From Lineus longissimus (taxonomy: Eukaryota; Nemertea; Pilidiophora; Heteronemertea; Lineidae): a DNA stretch of 64,000 bases. Where the stretch lies: the NCBI RefSeq assembly GCF_910592395.1, contig NC_088321.1, positions 15,314,001-15,378,000 on the forward strand. Reading direction: 5' to 3'. A model generated the notes under the pieces. That model was not told where the DNA came from. It worked only from the letters and a program-made list of their open reading frames with translations, and ran no database searches. Numbering within the stretch: position 1 is the stretch's first letter; each line of letters starts with the position of its first letter. Positions 11,558-46,400 of the stretch are shown one piece after another. The translations under genes were made by a program, and so were the position numbers.

Positions 11558-13022
11558 TATTTCCGCGGAGAAAATACTTAATTCCGTGGAGAAAAGTATT
11601 TATTTCCGTGGAGAAAAGTATTTATTTCCGTGGAGATAAATGTTATTTCCGCGGAGAAAATACTTAATTCCGTGGAGAAAAGTATTTATTTCCGTGGAGA
11701 AAAGTATTTATTTCCGTGGAGAAAAGTATTTATTTCCGTGGAGATAAATGTTATTTCCGCGGAGAAAATACTTAATTCCGTGGAGAAAAGTATTTATTTC
11801 CGTGGAGAAAAGTATTTATTTCCGTGGAGATAAATGTTATTTCCGCGGAGAAAATACTTAATTCCGTGGAGAAAAGTATTTATTTCCGTGGAGAAAAGTA
11901 TTTATTTCCGTGGAGATAAATGTTATTTCCGTGGAGATAAATGTTATTTCCGTGGAGAAAAGTATTTATTTCCGTGGAGAAAAGTATTTATTTCCGTGGA
12001 GATAAATGTTATTTCCGTGGAGAAAAGTATTTATTTCCGTGGAGAAAAGTATTTATTTCCGTGGAGATAAATGTTATTTCCGTGGAGATAAATGTTATTT
12101 CCGTGGAGAAAAGTATTTATTTCCGTGGAGAAAAGTATTTATTTCCGTGGAGATAAATGTTATTTCCGTGGAGAAAAATATTTATTTCCGTGGAGAAAAG
12201 TATTTATTTCCGTGGAGAAAAGTATTTATTTCCGTGGAGAAAAGTATTTATTTCCGTGGAGATAAATGTTATTTCCGTGGAGATAAATGTTATTTCCGTG
12301 GAGAAAAGTATTTATTTCCGTGGAGAAAAGTATTTATTTCCGTGGAGAAAAGTATTTATTTCCGTGGAGATAAATGTTATTTCCGTGGAGAAAAATATTT
12401 ATTTCCGTGGAGAAAAGTATTTATTTCCGTGGAGAAAAGTATTTATTTCCGTGGAGAAAAGTATTTATTTCCGTGGAGATAAATGTTATTTCCGTGGAGA
12501 TAAATGTTATTTCCGTGGAGAAAAGTATTTATTTCCGTGGAGAAAAGTATTTATTTCCGTGGAGAAAAGTATTTATTTCCGTGGAGATAAATGTTATTTC
12601 CGTGGAGAAAAATATTTATTTCCGTGGAGAAAAGTATTTATTTCCGTGGAGAAAAGTATTTATTTCCGTGGAGAAAAGTATTTATTTCCGTGGAGATAAA
12701 TGTTATTTCCGTGGAGATAAATGTTATTTCCGTGGAGAAAAGTATTTATTTCCGTGGAGAAAAGTATTTATTTCCGTGGAGATAAATGTTATTTCCGTGG
12801 AGAAAAATATTTATTTCCGTGGAGAAAAGTATTTATTTCCGTGGAGATAAATGTTATTTCCGTGGAGATAAATGTTATTTCCGTGGAGAAAAGTATTTAT
12901 TTCCGTGGAGAAAAGTATTTATTTCCGTGGAGATAAATGTTATTTCCGTGGAGAAAAGTATTTATTTCCGTGGAGATAAATGTTATTTCCGCGGAGAAAA
13001 TACTTAATTCCGTGGAGAAAAT
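11558..13022 (+). repeat. Right tandem array of the foldback element
   Basis: About 68 units, the complement of the left array, with core TTATTTCCGTGGAG. The order of the 22-bp and 21-bp variants forms a higher-order pattern repeated with a period of about 217 bp between roughly 12157 and 12700, which suggests recent segmental expansion. The long reading frames across the array, with repeating FRGEKYLFPWR, are a by-product of its periodicity. Confidence 0.9.
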
Positions 13023-13085
13023 TCGAGAAAAAAAAATCGTATTTGAATCTAAAAAAAAACATGATGTCCCTAATGGGCCACCGTA

Positions 13086-13369
13086 TTTTGAGGTGTTTTT
13101 CATAAGCTTTGACAAATTTGTGAAATTTTGCGGAGGGAGGGCGCACGCTATCTGACCTGCCACACCACACCCAGGCTCGGGCTGATTACACTGTGAATAA
13201 GGCATTGAAAACCGGCTGTACAATACAACCGGCCGTGTTTACATAAGCTCGACAGGGCCAAAGGATACCCCTCTAAACCACAGTGGCGTCGAAAGGATTT
13301 TTACGGACCCTTTTTCAGACGGGAGGACCATTTTGCACATTCTGAGTGCTACCATCTTCGTTTTTCAAA
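13086..13369 (+). promoter_or_regulatory. Probable promoter/5' UTR region of GNAQ
   Basis: This is the 284 bp between the foldback element and the GNAQ start codon. I saw no confident TATA box. If the first exon is not further upstream, the core promoter must lie here, directly beside the foldback terminus. Confidence 0.35.
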
Positions 13370-35556
<22,187 letters not shown>

Positions 35557-35612
35557 TATTATTCAAATCTATGCTCATTTACGCTAATTTATTCAAAATG
35601 TCCTTGTTGCCG

Positions 35613-35692
35613 ACACAGAGAATACCAGGTTCGTGTTTAATGCGACACCGGATCTAAGACACAATCCTCATTTGAAGTATAACTTGGTGTGA
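35613..35692 (+). pseudogene. Diverged second copy of GNAQ terminal exon 8
   Basis: Starting 139 bp after the start of exon 8, this repeats its layout: ACACAGAGAA at the start, TTCGTGTTTAATGCG for TTTGTGTTTGCCGCG, and TTGAAGTATAACTTGGTGTGA at the end. The frame stays open to a TGA at 35690-35692 and would encode DTENTRFVFNATPDL, ending in LKYNLV, one codon shorter than exon 8. The base before it is CG where exon 8 has AG, so the aligned acceptor is lost. The AT-rich flank (TACGCTAATTTATTCAAA) also matches the sequence before exon 8. It lies in the 3' UTR of the normal transcript. Whether it is dead or a rarely used alternative end cannot be told. Confidence 0.85.
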
Positions 35693-35973
35693 CCGGGGAA
35701 CCTGTCGGCCATCTTTGTGGAAGTGTCCTTCACCCTCATGATCACCTGGCAACACGTTTCTATGGAAACCACTGTTACCGTGGCAACCATGAAGACTATC
35801 ACCTATCTTGCGTAACTTTGTGATCAATCAATTGTAATCAGATGACAAATGTATTTTCAAAAATATTTAAAACGAGCGGAAATTTTGAGCAGGATTCTGG
35901 ATCACGAAGTGAACCGGGGTTTAGGCAGTATAGGCCCTGAACCTGTGTAAGCGTCTGGGCCTGAAGCTGTATA

Positions 35974-35979
35974 AATAAA
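35974..35979 (+). terminator. Candidate GNAQ polyadenylation signal (AATAAA)
   Basis: This is the first canonical AATAAA after the GNAQ stop, 420 bp downstream. Later candidates exist near 38688 and 45903, so a longer 3' UTR is possible. Confidence 0.45.
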
Positions 35980-36120
35980 ACCAGTTTGTATGTATCTTGA
36001 ATGCACAAAACACAGCATGTACGCATTGACTGTTGTAGCTGTCGGAAATTGACCTCGTTTTTAACAATGCCACCTATATTTGATTTGTGCAATCACTCTA
36101 AAGCTTGTGCTTGGTACCAT

Positions 36121-36375
36121 CTGTTCTCAGAAGTGTTCACTTTGACTTTGGCCCTGAACTAGCGTAAGGAGTGTTCATTTGGACATTGTCATTAGCTCTG
36201 AACTAGCATAAGGAGTGTTCATTTGGACATGGCCCAGAACTAGGATATGGATTGTCACTTGGACATGGCCCAGAACTAGTATATGGATTGTTCACTTGGA
36301 CACAGCCCTGAACTAGCATAAGGAGTGTTGACGTGGATTTTCGTAACTAGTCGAAAAAGTGTTCATTTGGACGGT
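36121..36375 (+). repeat. Tandem repeat, unit about 36-43 bp
   Basis: About six copies of CCCTGAACTAGCATAAGGAG plus TGTTCATTTGGACA, with internal variation (GATATGGATTG in two copies). Confidence 0.82.
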
Positions 36376-39300
36376 GAATGTAGAAACAGTTATACCTGGA
36401 TACGGAACGCGTCATGTGTGGCGTCCATTTTGAGACGCACAGACACTCTATTTGGCTCGTGACGCGAGTCAAACTTTTGTATATAGCAAAGAAAGGATTT
36501 ACTCGGTACATAGTAACATGTTGTAAAGAAACTCGTCGCATTCAGTTCTGAGTTTGTTTATTTTCTGTATAGTGTGAGAAGATGACTTAAACTATGACCT
36601 TGCACACCTGAAATTACAAATAGACTGGTCCAATGGGTTGAAATACTACTATTATGGAATGTCCCATTTTAGTTTTGAGGTGTGTCTACACCTAAAATGC
36701 AAAATGTTTCCATCCAATTATTTTGAAAATGCTATAAGATGGAAGATCCCATTAAAGATATTCAGGGTCCATCGGTGGAATTCCCAGCCTCACATTTGAG
36801 AAAGAAGGAACGGAATTGGTGCTAGACCGTGTGAAATATTGCAGATATAGTGAGGTGTCCCAACATATGTGGGTGTAACACCCCTAAACTAACAAAATAG
36901 ATAGTCCCAATTATCCAAAATGTGTGAGGATGTGGAAGATCCCATTTTACTCTTGGGGGTGAAGGGAAGTAACAAATCGCAAAATTTTGGGTCATTCTAT
37001 TCTGGGCGGATTTTGTCTCTGAAATGGAAGAAATTGGATTTTGTTATTTGGATTTTAGGGGTGTAGGGTATCTAAACTATGGAATGACGCGTCGGCCATT
37101 TTGTTTCGATTTCCTGTTTATATATGTCATGACGAGACTATTTTGTATGTGGACAGTGTCGCTTTTTATACTGAGCCCTCGGGTTGTTAGGCAACGTGGA
37201 AAAATGTAAAAATGGATTGAGATAGTGATTTTTGACCTGACACCCCTTTGAAGCATAATGGGACGGGGTAAAGTTCATTCTCTTCATTAGGTGGGTCGGT
37301 TCATCTTTTATCCAAGGGGTAGATGAAGGTTTCATCGAGAAGCCTTGCTTTCGGTTTCAACTCTAAATCTCGGAGTCGGTCTCCAAATTCTAAAGAATTC
37401 TAGACCTTTAACTTCAGAGTTTCAAAGCAAATAATTTGTCTTTTCCCGTTAAATTTGAAGATTTCTTCTGATGTTCTAACAAACTCTTGTTGACGATCTT
37501 TGGTCCCAGTCCCTTGGATGTAAGATTATTTTAAAGACTTCATCGCTAATCTAATGAGCTGGTGAGCTTGGGCTCTGAAACAAGTACTCTTATAAAACCA
37601 TGACAATTCATTTGAATACTGTTTGAGATTTATCATGGGAATATTGTACCTTCTGGGTTAATAATGGACCTGACCATCAATGGAAAATGAGTTGACTTAG
37701 ACTGTCCCATTATTCTGTATAGGGGTGTTCATGTCAGGGCGGCCATGAGGAAGTAATACACCATTTTTTGTTGAAGATAGATACGTTGATGGCAGACGAA
37801 GCTGGCCTTGACCTTGGGATGTATAATCAAATAATATATAAATTAGCTCTCGAAGACGAAGGGCGATTACAAATTTTTGTAATTGAATTGAAACAATTGT
37901 AGCACCGAACGTAACATTTTGTAAACTTCATTGTCTTAATCTCACTTGGTTCCTTTGGCACTTTTCCGTCACCGCTATTTAATATTTTGGGGATTTGCCA
38001 TCACTTTGATGTTGTGCCACGACCAGTCGCCATGGTGACACAGCATTACCATGGTTACAGTATGTGTTGTCCGTAGCAACTAAATCTTGACACCTTGATT
38101 TTGCAATGAATGGTATTTATATATTTAAATTATAATCTCGTACACGTTTAGCAGACTACAGCATCTATATTTTAACCCGTCATGAGCCTAGGGGGCAGCA
38201 CTGGGCGACTGTATATAATGGCATTAATAGAAATCCGATCGTACAATGTTCATAGTGGTTGGTTTGCAGATTTCAATCCCGGGGAAAGTTTTTGAATTTA
38301 TACAATCTTTTAGGCCCTGGCGGTAAAAATGGGACCAAATCATGTCTGAGCAGCTGTTGAGTTGATCTTTTCTGAATTATTATGAAATAATTTATCAGAG
38401 AATCTCCATGCAGCATTCCCCTTGGTGTTCTGAGTAAGTGCGTGCCACTCCAACGATCGGGCGAAAAATTTAAATTGATGACTTGACGGAACTGTGCCGC
38501 GATTACATGTGGATTGTGGTTGTCTCTTGCCTGCCTCCCCTTCAGGAGCCTCTTGTGCTAAATACGCTTTTTGTTAGCCGTACGATTATGTACCGTGGCG
38601 CCCCCTTTTGACGAGAAAGTGCCCAAGGATATATTTTACCATGTTTTGTAGCTCATAACGTGCATATTGTTACCATGGTTACTATAAAATAAACACACTC
38701 ATGTCATTTTTTATCACGATGTTGTACAAGGCGGTATTGCGGTGCAGCGCCACGAGTTTTAATTTGTAGATGCTTCAATGGTGGCGCTGTACCACAATGT
38801 TCTAGTTGTTGTTATTTGTCTTTGCGGACGCCCATATATTTTCGCGATTATGGAGTGTCCCCTACGTTAATCTTTAAATGTTTAGACTTTTATAAATGCG
38901 TATATTTGAAGTCTGTATCGCCTTATTTTGAACGCAATTGGGCGCCGCCTGCACGTGTTGGTAGCAACTATGTCCATATCGATTTATTTTGCAAACGGAA
39001 CTTAATTGGGTGGCGCCTTCTTTGATACAATTGTGAACTAATTGCGTCTATAGATCATGTGACTATGAGTTTAGGTTCAGAACTATAAATATTGCATGTC
39101 GATTCATTTCTTCTGTTTAGTTCCTCAGTGCTTTTGGTGAAATATCTAGTCTCGAGCAGTCTGTAAATTTGAGGTTCTCGGGGTCTTAACTTTTGCTAAA
39201 GACAAAAAGTGAGCTTTGAAATACCGACTCCACCAAGTTGAATTTGAGAAAATGTTTGAAAATATGACACCAATACATTGAAATTGTACTTCCGAGAAGT

Positions 39301-40850
39301 CAAAATTTGAAATGGTGTTTCCAATGACTTGAGATTTGAAATGGGGGAAATTGTCAATTGAGCAGTTTCGTCATAACAGATCCAGCTGTTTGCGGGAAAA
39401 AAGTGACACGAAATTGTTAACTGATGTCTTTGTGCCTTGATTCAGCAGAAATTTGCTGGGTTTTACGGTATTTTGAGAAAATGGGCATTTTCGGTTTTTC
39501 AACATAAGGCGAAACAGCTCAGTGAATGATGTACAGTCTGGGGTTGTCATGGCAACGGCAAATTTTACAGATGCTCATACAGCAAGTCAGTTGGGCTGGG
39601 TTTGACCTCATGACCCTTAGGTTACAAGATAAACGCTATGAGGAGTACGCCAGCTTGCTCATGAGTAATCAAAATTGGAAAATCGCCATTTCAGATTTTA
39701 GAAAATGCAATTGGAGGAGTTTTTTGCTGGTGTAATTTTGTGATCTTGATTTGAGTAGTTGCTCTGTGCTCATTTTGTCTCTGTAGAATTTGCCATCTTC
39801 TACCCACTGCCACGGCTTCATCCTGGGCCAATCCCAGTTGGCATTGGCAACGCCAGGAGCTTGTACTAGTTTGAAACAGATGCTGAAACCGGTGTTTCCC
39901 AGATGTTGGAACCGGTTTACTCTGCACTCTGAAATTATTAGGCCTAGATATTTAGCTAAAGCGAAAGTCTGTAGTGAACTGTATTTAAAAATGGTCGGTT
40001 TGGTGATGTGGTTGTGGTGGTCATTTCTTTCACGCATTTTTTACAAAATCGTGAACATTTGAAATTATGTTAGCATTTTTGTTGCCGTAGTAACAAGCTT
40101 GTGTTACCATGTTGACCAAATTTTGTCCCCATAGTAACAGAAAATGTATTTTACCTAAACCTGATCACATATTTCCAAAAAATTATTTTAGATTGAAATA
40201 AATGCAGTTGTATTTATTCCGAATCCTTTGGAGAAAAATGGCCGCCACAACCTTGACCTTTGACCTTGATCCGCAGTGCGTGGTATATTATTTGAAAAAT
40301 TGAATTTGAATGTAGAATACAATGAGGTAATGTGCATTATTTTACAAGAATGTTTTATGTAAGATGGGTTATTTATTTCAATGCTAGCGCACACGTTTAA
40401 TACCACAGAGACTTGGCAGGTTTGGCTAAAAATGGAGGTGTTGTCACCCGGGGAAAGAGTTTGGTGAAAATAAAAAATTCGTCTTTTTTCAAGATGAGCG
40501 TCTCTTGCCTTGATGTGGCAGAACTTGGCCGAGTTATTGGGTCAACCGCTCTTGATTTCAACATCGCGGGTGACGTGAAGTCAGAAAGATCAAAGACGGA
40601 CCCGTAAGTCACCATTTTGTTTCCCCGCATCAGAGCTCAGCTCATCTTGAGAGACGTGCATTGTTGACGCACACTTCAAAGATCAGTAAACGGTTCTGTT
40701 GGGTGTGATCAATTGTTGAAATGGGTTTTCTTCTGCCGCGTTTTTAGAAAACCTGCCATACTCTCTGTCTTGCCTCTAGTCGGTTGTAACTTGCTGTAAA
40801 TGTAGAATACGGAACACGAGAGAGTTATCACAGACTTATACCCCTCAGCA

Positions 40851-40922
40851 TCCCAAATGGAACAGTCCATTCTTCTCTTTCTGTAAAGTGGGTTATTCCA
40901 TTATGATCCCCGTGGTGTGAAA
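40851..40922 (+). repeat. Dispersed 70-bp repeat, copy 1 of 3
   Basis: Shares AATGGAACAGTCCA, a TCTTT-rich middle, GTGGGTTATTCCATTATGAT and CCC(C)GTGGTGTGA with copies at about 41036-41112 and 43405-43475, all in direct orientation. It is non-coding. Looser relatives (GGAAGATCCCATT, GGAATGTCCCATT) occur at 36655, 36740 and 36930. Confidence 0.75.
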
Positions 40923-41035
40923 ATAACTTTTTCCAGTAGAGACTCCAACTCTTAAAACTGATAAATTCTAGAGTGTTTGGCTTGGTATGGTGTTCTGCTC
41001 AGAAAAATATCGCTGACTTGCACTCCCACCAAACT

Positions 41036-41112
41036 GCAATGGGACAGTCCAAACTGAGTCATTTTCCTATGAAGTGGATGATACCATTATGATTCTGAGG
41101 TTGTGGAGATCT
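41036..41112 (+). repeat. Dispersed 70-bp repeat, copy 2 of 3
   Basis: Reads CAATGGGACAGTCCAAACTG, then CATTTTCCTATGAAGTGGAT, then CCATTATGATTCTGAGG. It lies 185 bp after copy 1. Confidence 0.75.
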
Positions 41113-43404
41113 GTTCTACCTGTCAAACAGAGGCTCCTCTCAAAAAATGGACTTAACCCTTGAATGGTAAACTCGCCCCCCAACAGCCTTGACACGAGAA
41201 ACCAGAAAGAAATCAACGCTTATCCCTCTCCCATAACGATATACCAAGTATGAAATTGCTTGTCGATATAATATGGATTATACAGTCTGCCTGGAACTTG
41301 TAATAACAATCAGCCCTGAACATGCATATTGAATACACTCCTGCCTTCTTGAGTGTGTTGAGTCAGTATGTGCTGTGAACATGTATAGTCAACGCATTGG
41401 TTCACCCGGAACATGTATAGTTAAGACAGCTGGATGAGACTGTCGGCGGTGTTGTTGAACTGATTTGGGTCGTTCATGTGCCTCGCCCTTTGATATAGTT
41501 ACATGGTGAAACCAGCTTTTATTTCATCTGATGATTTGTGAGATGGCCTTTAATTTGACAAAAATGTGAGTTCAGTTTTGATTTCATCAAAAAATATTGT
41601 TGATTTTGTTTTCTGTAAACTGTGACATTTTTGTGAGAGTTTTAGTTTATGATTTTTGCGAAAAAAAACATCAAAATTAAGTCTATCGCTAAGGCAATAT
41701 TTTAGTCATCGCCAAGTGAATATCAGCAAATTCACCAGATTTTAGCGTCGCAAAAATTCATGGTTTACGGTAATGAAATAACACATGTACATTTTAATGT
41801 GATGAAAACCTTGTACTTTTTCTTCAGACTGTTGTGAACCTGCCACCCCTCACTTTGCCAGAATGGACTTTCCCTGATAGACACTCAAGGTGTGTCAAGG
41901 GTGAAGACCATTGCAGGTTTGGTGGGAGTGCAGGTGGGATAAATGGTGAGAGCTAGAACTGTCCTTGGTTGTACAGGTGTGGTTGTGCCCTGTCGCAAAA
42001 TTGCCAATCAGTGCGTTGCCCAGCCAACGTGGTCGTTCCTCGTGACACCAAGAAGAATACTATTAACCTTGGAAACATTCGCGACAATTTTTGTCCCCGG
42101 TTTTGTGAAATTTCATCTTTGGCATAGTGTTGATGTGGAGATTTGAAAACAGTGTAACAGTAGTTAGTCAATGATATCAGTTTACTCAGAACTTATTTGT
42201 GTCAGAGATGGGCCAATCCTGAACGGCAGTATTCACACCACTTTCGTACTTACTAGTCTATTCGGCGCTTCATCCCATGTGGGAGATTAGGCCTCTCTGT
42301 TTCTCCGCTTCTTTCGGTCTTTCACTGCCTTGGCGGCCTCGTCCCAAGTAAGTACTTTCTGGCGGAGTGCAATACAACTTGTGCAGTGGGAACGATTTGT
42401 CAAAGAAGAAAAATTTGAACAAAAGAATCTTTCCAATCTTGACCGAAAAAAACCACAGTACAGTTACCGGGGTATTAATGTTTGGTTGCAACTGGCGACA
42501 ACACAGATCTGTACACTTCAGGGCAATGCTGTGTCACACATTTGGCAAAAGATGTCACCACCAGTCCGGGACAAGTAAACCAAATAACCGGTATTTGACG
42601 GCAATAAGTCACTTTTCTGTCTTGAGAAAAAACACGGTACAACACGGCTTGTTTTCATTTTGTGCAGTGTTTTTCACGTCTTGGGACAGTTCCTATGTAC
42701 AACTTGTTACTATCAGTGAATTGAGTCCCTTTTCCCCCTTGACAGAAAACGCGGTTCCACACAGTTTTGGGAGCGCCCAGTGGCGTCCCCTATAACGGCC
42801 TTATTGTCAGAATGTGATAGGTTTTCTTTTCAGTATTTTTAGCAGATTTCCGTGCGTGAACAATCTTTTTGGTGTTGTTCTGAACTTGTTGATGTAAACG
42901 ATCGGCTGATCTGAAATCCATGCGCATCGAGAAGTGGTCTTGTTGAATGAGAGTGCTTCAACAACTTTCGTCACAAATTGACGGACTAGTTCAATAAAAG
43001 AGGTGTGTGCACGAATCTGGCAAGTCCGGCTTTTGGTGTAACAGAGATATTGGTGCGACCTTGTTTGTCAGACTTTCATCTATTGACTGAAATCAAAAGT
43101 ATTGCACCTCACAGCGCCAGTTTTGAAATCTTTCACATGATCACTCAAGAAAAATCAGTTACGTGGGGAAAGAAGCCAATAAGCTTGATGTGCGACGCAC
43201 TTGATGACCACAGTGCCGCCATTTTATGGTACTCTCCACCAGGAATGTCGATTATCTCATAACGACACCCTGTTATTGAAGCTGGATGTAATGCGTTACT
43301 GCCTCTCAGCGTCGTGTGGTTTTGGATCAGCCGGTTCTGTCACATGTCATGATGTACCAAAGCCATTTTTGATGAACGTGAAGTCAGTAACACCCCTTTT
43401 ACTC

Positions 43405-43475
43405 AGAATGGAGCAGTCCAATCTGATTCATTTTCTATTGAGTGGAGGATTCCATTATGGTCCCCAAGGTGTGAA
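43405..43475 (+). repeat. Dispersed 70-bp repeat, copy 3 of 3
   Basis: Reads GAATGGAGCAGTCCAATCTG, then CATTTTCTATTGAGTGGAGG, then CCATTATGGTCCCCAAGG. It is most similar to copy 2. Confidence 0.75.
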
Positions 43476-46400
43476 AGCACTTGATATTTGACAATGTGAA
43501 ATTAGCAACTGATGTTGTATAAATATGAAGAATAATAACGCTGAGGATGTAATGATTCAAGGTAAAGTTGGAGAAAGAAGACGCTTCTTTAAAAACTCGT
43601 AGCATTGTAGGAGTTTTACTGATGAAAATTGCATTGGCATGCGAGAAAAAATGTTTTGAAACGGTTAGATAATTGTTACATCTTCTGCATTATATAACAT
43701 CTTGGAACAATTACATTGTCTTTACAATGCGATTAAATGGTTGAGCAACTAAATAGCGCAAAAAAGTGAAAATGTGCCAAAATGGTGAGTGTTAAAATGT
43801 TGTACAACCTCTGCAGTTGATGTCATTATCACCCCTAATAACCCACAATGAACTGCTCCATATGTAAATATTACATAATCATTCAGAAGAGTCCATTTGG
43901 GCTTGGGGTGGAGCATCAATTTCTGTGGATATAATACCACTGACCCTCTCCTGTTTTCTGTTTTCTTTCATAAAGGGATGAAATTATCAGAAGATGACTG
44001 TTTAGAAAATTGTGCCCATCACATTGCAGAAAAAGTTCTTTTGAGCTATTTGCAGTTATTGACACTGACCCCCTCTATGTTTGAAATATGTTACTAGTCA
44101 CATTCATTTATGACAAAATATCACCAACTCTATTCATTAAGATGTGCCTATGTTATAATATTTTCAACTTTTCTCAATGGAATTATTGCTTGATATAAAC
44201 ATTCTCACCGTTGGCTAACTTATATCGAACACACCCGTAACTATGGCTGTTGCCATAGCAACCATGGTCATCGCCATGGTCACCTGTTACTATAGTAACA
44301 TAAGTTTTGTTCTGTAGCACTCAGTGGGTGAACATTTATTCTGAGGCATTTCTGTTGTATGGAGCAAATGAATATAAATTGCTGTATAAGGTGGTTAATA
44401 ATTTGGTGTAGTTAATTCTTAATAGAGGGCATAACAATCACCCACAAACGACACGTCACACATCGTTATTATGGTACATCTTGCATTCTATCATATTCAC
44501 TTGGTACATCATGATCGGTTGACGTCCAAATAACTCGCCACACATTTATTGTAAAGAATCATACTGTTCTCTTCAAAAGGCTGGTTGCTATGGCAACAGT
44601 TGTTGGGTAACCCGTGGTAACCGTTGCCTTAGCAACTACATAGATATATTGCATAGTCTAGTCATCACAGCTTGAAAATTTAACAAAAGAGGGTGCACAA
44701 CCTTGTCCCTGGAGACAGAATATTTAAAAGAATGTGAAAAAATCTCCTTGGGACTAGGTTGAAATCTGCCCAGCCTTATTCCTAGGGGTTAATCATACAT
44801 TACAAAATTCAATCATAAAAGTCAAGAGCCCCTTGGAACCAGGTTGACATTTTAAAGTTTCTACGCAGCGCCCTCTTTTTGTAAGATAATTACCGTCTGA
44901 AGCACACGACTGCGGTGACCTTGAACGTGTGACCTTGAAGTGTCCACCTGACCTTGGGATTCAACGCACCATGACGATAATATAGGAGTTTATTACGTTT
45001 TTATCGGGTCGCGAATCGGTGTGTTTCAATATCGTGTACAATCTTGAACTAACAGGACGCACAGACTCTCAGGTCTAGGGAGCACCACCAGTCTCGGGTG
45101 CTGTGAGTGAAATGTTTGTTCTTTTTGACCTAACAGTGGAGTAGAATATTTTGTGTAGAAATTGGCCATATGTGCAATTGATTTTGAAAGTGGTCTGAAT
45201 AGTGAAGCAGTTAAAATCAGTGCCATTGCTTTGGTTGAGTTAGAGGACTTGTTTTGGTTTCCGTAGTTACAGAAAGTAAGGGGTTAAGTTGCTTGATTTC
45301 ATTGTTGGTCACTGAGAGTGCCTTGTTGTGTTTAAGCCATTTTGGCAACTTGGAAAGTATTGTTCGAGATGAATACCAGCTCGTTCGGGATATTCGTACA
45401 GTTAGGCCATATCATGCTATTTCAGCAACTTGAAATATAAGCAAAGCCAAACCTATGGATGTTCCAAGCGTCAGTGAAATGGACTTCAATTAGACCATGA
45501 ACTTGAGTTTATGAAGGACTGTAAAGCCTTGTATATCAAGTTCATGGACATCACTGGACTTGGGATGTACTTGAATTAATAGATATTCTTGAATTAATGG
45601 GGCCCCAAGAAATTCCTCGAACACGGGAATCAAGTAATTTACCACGTGTTGAAAGTCAATCGAGTAATCCTGGGCATAGCGGTCTCCAGGTTGGAGGATG
45701 GACATGAATTTGCAGCAATTTGGGCCACTTGGTTAAGTGATTACCCCAGAGAGTCGTACCCGACTTCAAGGTCGTAAGTGTCCCTTAGTTGAGGGTTCCA
45801 CCCAGGTTTGAGAGTCTGTTTGTGTCCTGTTGCCACGGTTACAAGTCTGGAGAAGTGTTCTGTTATAGCTACTAGATACCACTGGAATTATAATGTCTGT
45901 ATAATAAAATGCTCTGTCATAACGAATGTCGTTTTGGTATTTTTGTTATCATCATCATCATCATAATTACTTGGCGAATGGATCTATGATGGCCCATGGT
46001 CATGGACGTTCCAGGGAGGTCCATGCATGCATGAATATTTAATCACCATCATTCATAGATCCATGCATGGACACTTTTGCCTTTGTATGAAGTCTACTCT
46101 TGGCAACTGTGTAACTCTCCACATATGCTGGATCTTTTGTTGGTGATGAAGACTTGAAACAGTGAAACCTTGGAACCAGTGATAAACCTTGGAAGAGTCA
46201 GTACTAAACCGTGGATTCACTGTGCAAGTACCGCGTGAAAGCGGGTGCGTTCCTTACACAATTTATACCCTCCAAACTGCCAATCTCGTCCCAGCTGACT
46301 TTATTGATAGGTCTCACTAGCTGGTGAGGAGGCCAGGCCTACCTGCCTCCAAAAATGATGCGACGTCATTTCATGCATACCCCTGTTCCAGCGGCTGACA

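Larger units (their letters stand above)
10053..13085. mobile_element. Foldback-type element, 3.03 kb, long inverted arms, 6-bp target duplication
   Basis: Both ends carry the same inverted terminus: TACGGTGGCCCATTAGGGAC at 10053 and its complement ending at 13085. The bases TTTTGA precede the left end (10047-10052) and follow the right end (13086-13091), consistent with a 6-bp target-site duplication. Inside each terminus come a poly-T/poly-A stretch, a tandem array, and a roughly 345-bp single-copy segment, mirrored around a 10-bp centre at 11196-11205. The inner single-copy segments (10851-11195 and 11206-11550) appear to match base for base. The left arm is 1,143 bp and the right arm 1,880 bp; the difference is array copy number. 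No transposase frame exists, so it would be non-autonomous. It ends 284 bp before the GNAQ start codon. Confidence 0.9.

Noticed and set aside
10131-13007. Many overlapping frames with FRGEKYLFPWRKVFISVE repeats
   Set aside because: They follow from the 21/22-bp periodicity of the foldback arrays and appear on both strands as mirror images.
10121-13022. CRISPR-like regular repeats
   Set aside because: Units are directly adjacent with no unique spacers, and the host is a eukaryote.
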